Shown: positions 31,857 to 31,882 of the stretch, one piece after another | Layout: the number at the start of each line of letters is the position of its first letter | How positions within the stretch are numbered: the stretch's first letter is position 1 | Assembly: GCA_028565635.1 (NCBI GenBank) | Contig: JAOXYB010025846.1 | Coordinates: 1 to 31,882 of the forward strand | Length of the DNA stretch: 31,882 nucleotides | Origin: Phoronis ovalis | Taxonomy: Eukaryota; Phoronida; Phoronidae | Reading direction: 5' to 3' | Position numbers and translations under genes: made by a program | The notes under the pieces: model-generated | Seen by the model: only the letters and a program-made list of their open reading frames with translations | Databases searched by the model: none | What the model was told of the DNA's origin: nothing

Positions 31857-31882
31857 TTTCGCCATTTGTATTTGCATATGAG
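31857..31882 (-). CDS. Probable end of the preceding tetraspanin exon (cut by window edge)
   Basis: The minus strand gives HMQIQMAK followed by donor AAA|GTAAGC (31856-31851) in the phase needed to join the exon at 31489. The short stretch before the last loop cysteine is variable in tetraspanins, so similarity cannot confirm it. The 367-base intron fits local sizes. Seeing the sequence beyond the edge (a preceding CG motif in frame) would settle it. Confidence 0.4.

Noticed and set aside
1-31882. CRISPR arrays, rRNA, tRNA genes, bacterial operons
   Set aside because: None seen; the window is clearly eukaryotic with spliced genes, and the tandem or inverted repeats present do not have CRISPR spacing.

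Overview
The window reads as nuclear DNA of an intron-rich, AT-rich invertebrate animal. Evidence: four animal protein-coding genes, three of them split by GT-AG introns with readable phases; no operon-like packing; and abundant decayed transposons (foldback and terminal-inverted-repeat elements, a non-LTR retrotransposon tail, a dispersed GACCTCAA-type repeat). The gene set (site-1 protease, a sperm/ciliary microtubule inner protein, a Nanchung-type TRPV channel, a TSPAN33-like tetraspanin) fits a lophotrochozoan or invertebrate deuterostome, but the phylum cannot be fixed from this sequence alone.

Layout, left to right. (1) 231-1405, minus: the large first coding exon of MBTPS1 (site-1 protease); the exon with the catalytic Ser is beyond the left edge. 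(2) 1406-6555: intergenic, with two side-by-side foldback elements punctuated by three copies of one 9-bp direct repeat (2076-2788) and a third large foldback (4174-5080). (3) 6556-13832, minus: a complete seven-exon gene for a 303-residue protein of the SPMIP5 (C10orf82)/CIMIP2 microtubule-inner-protein family. Its introns hold a TA-flanked transposon with a DNA-binding remnant, a perfect-looking 308-bp tandem duplication and a G-rich TIR element. (4) 13833-15672: the divergent intergenic region, containing the 3' end of a dead non-LTR retrotransposon that was itself hit by a 47-bp palindromic insertion. (5) 15673-27950, plus: a complete 15-coding-exon TRPV gene (775 residues): possible N-myristoylation signal, six ankyrin repeats, S1-S6, acidic pore filter and TRP box. 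(6) 27951-30808: repeat-rich convergent intergenic region. (7) 30809-31489 (probably continuing past the right edge), minus: the last two coding exons of a TSPAN33-like tetraspanin.

The genes do not form an operon. The one suggestive pairing is the divergent SPMIP5-like and TRPV genes: both families act in motile or sensory cilia, so the shared 1.8-kb upstream region could carry common ciliary control, which is inference. The most interesting possibility is in the 3.7-kb TRPV intron, where three frame-preserving microexon candidates would lengthen the turn inside ankyrin repeat 4, exactly where vertebrate TRPVs carry extra residues. All splice models were made by eye from consensus sites, phase continuity and family similarity recalled from memory; no search was run.
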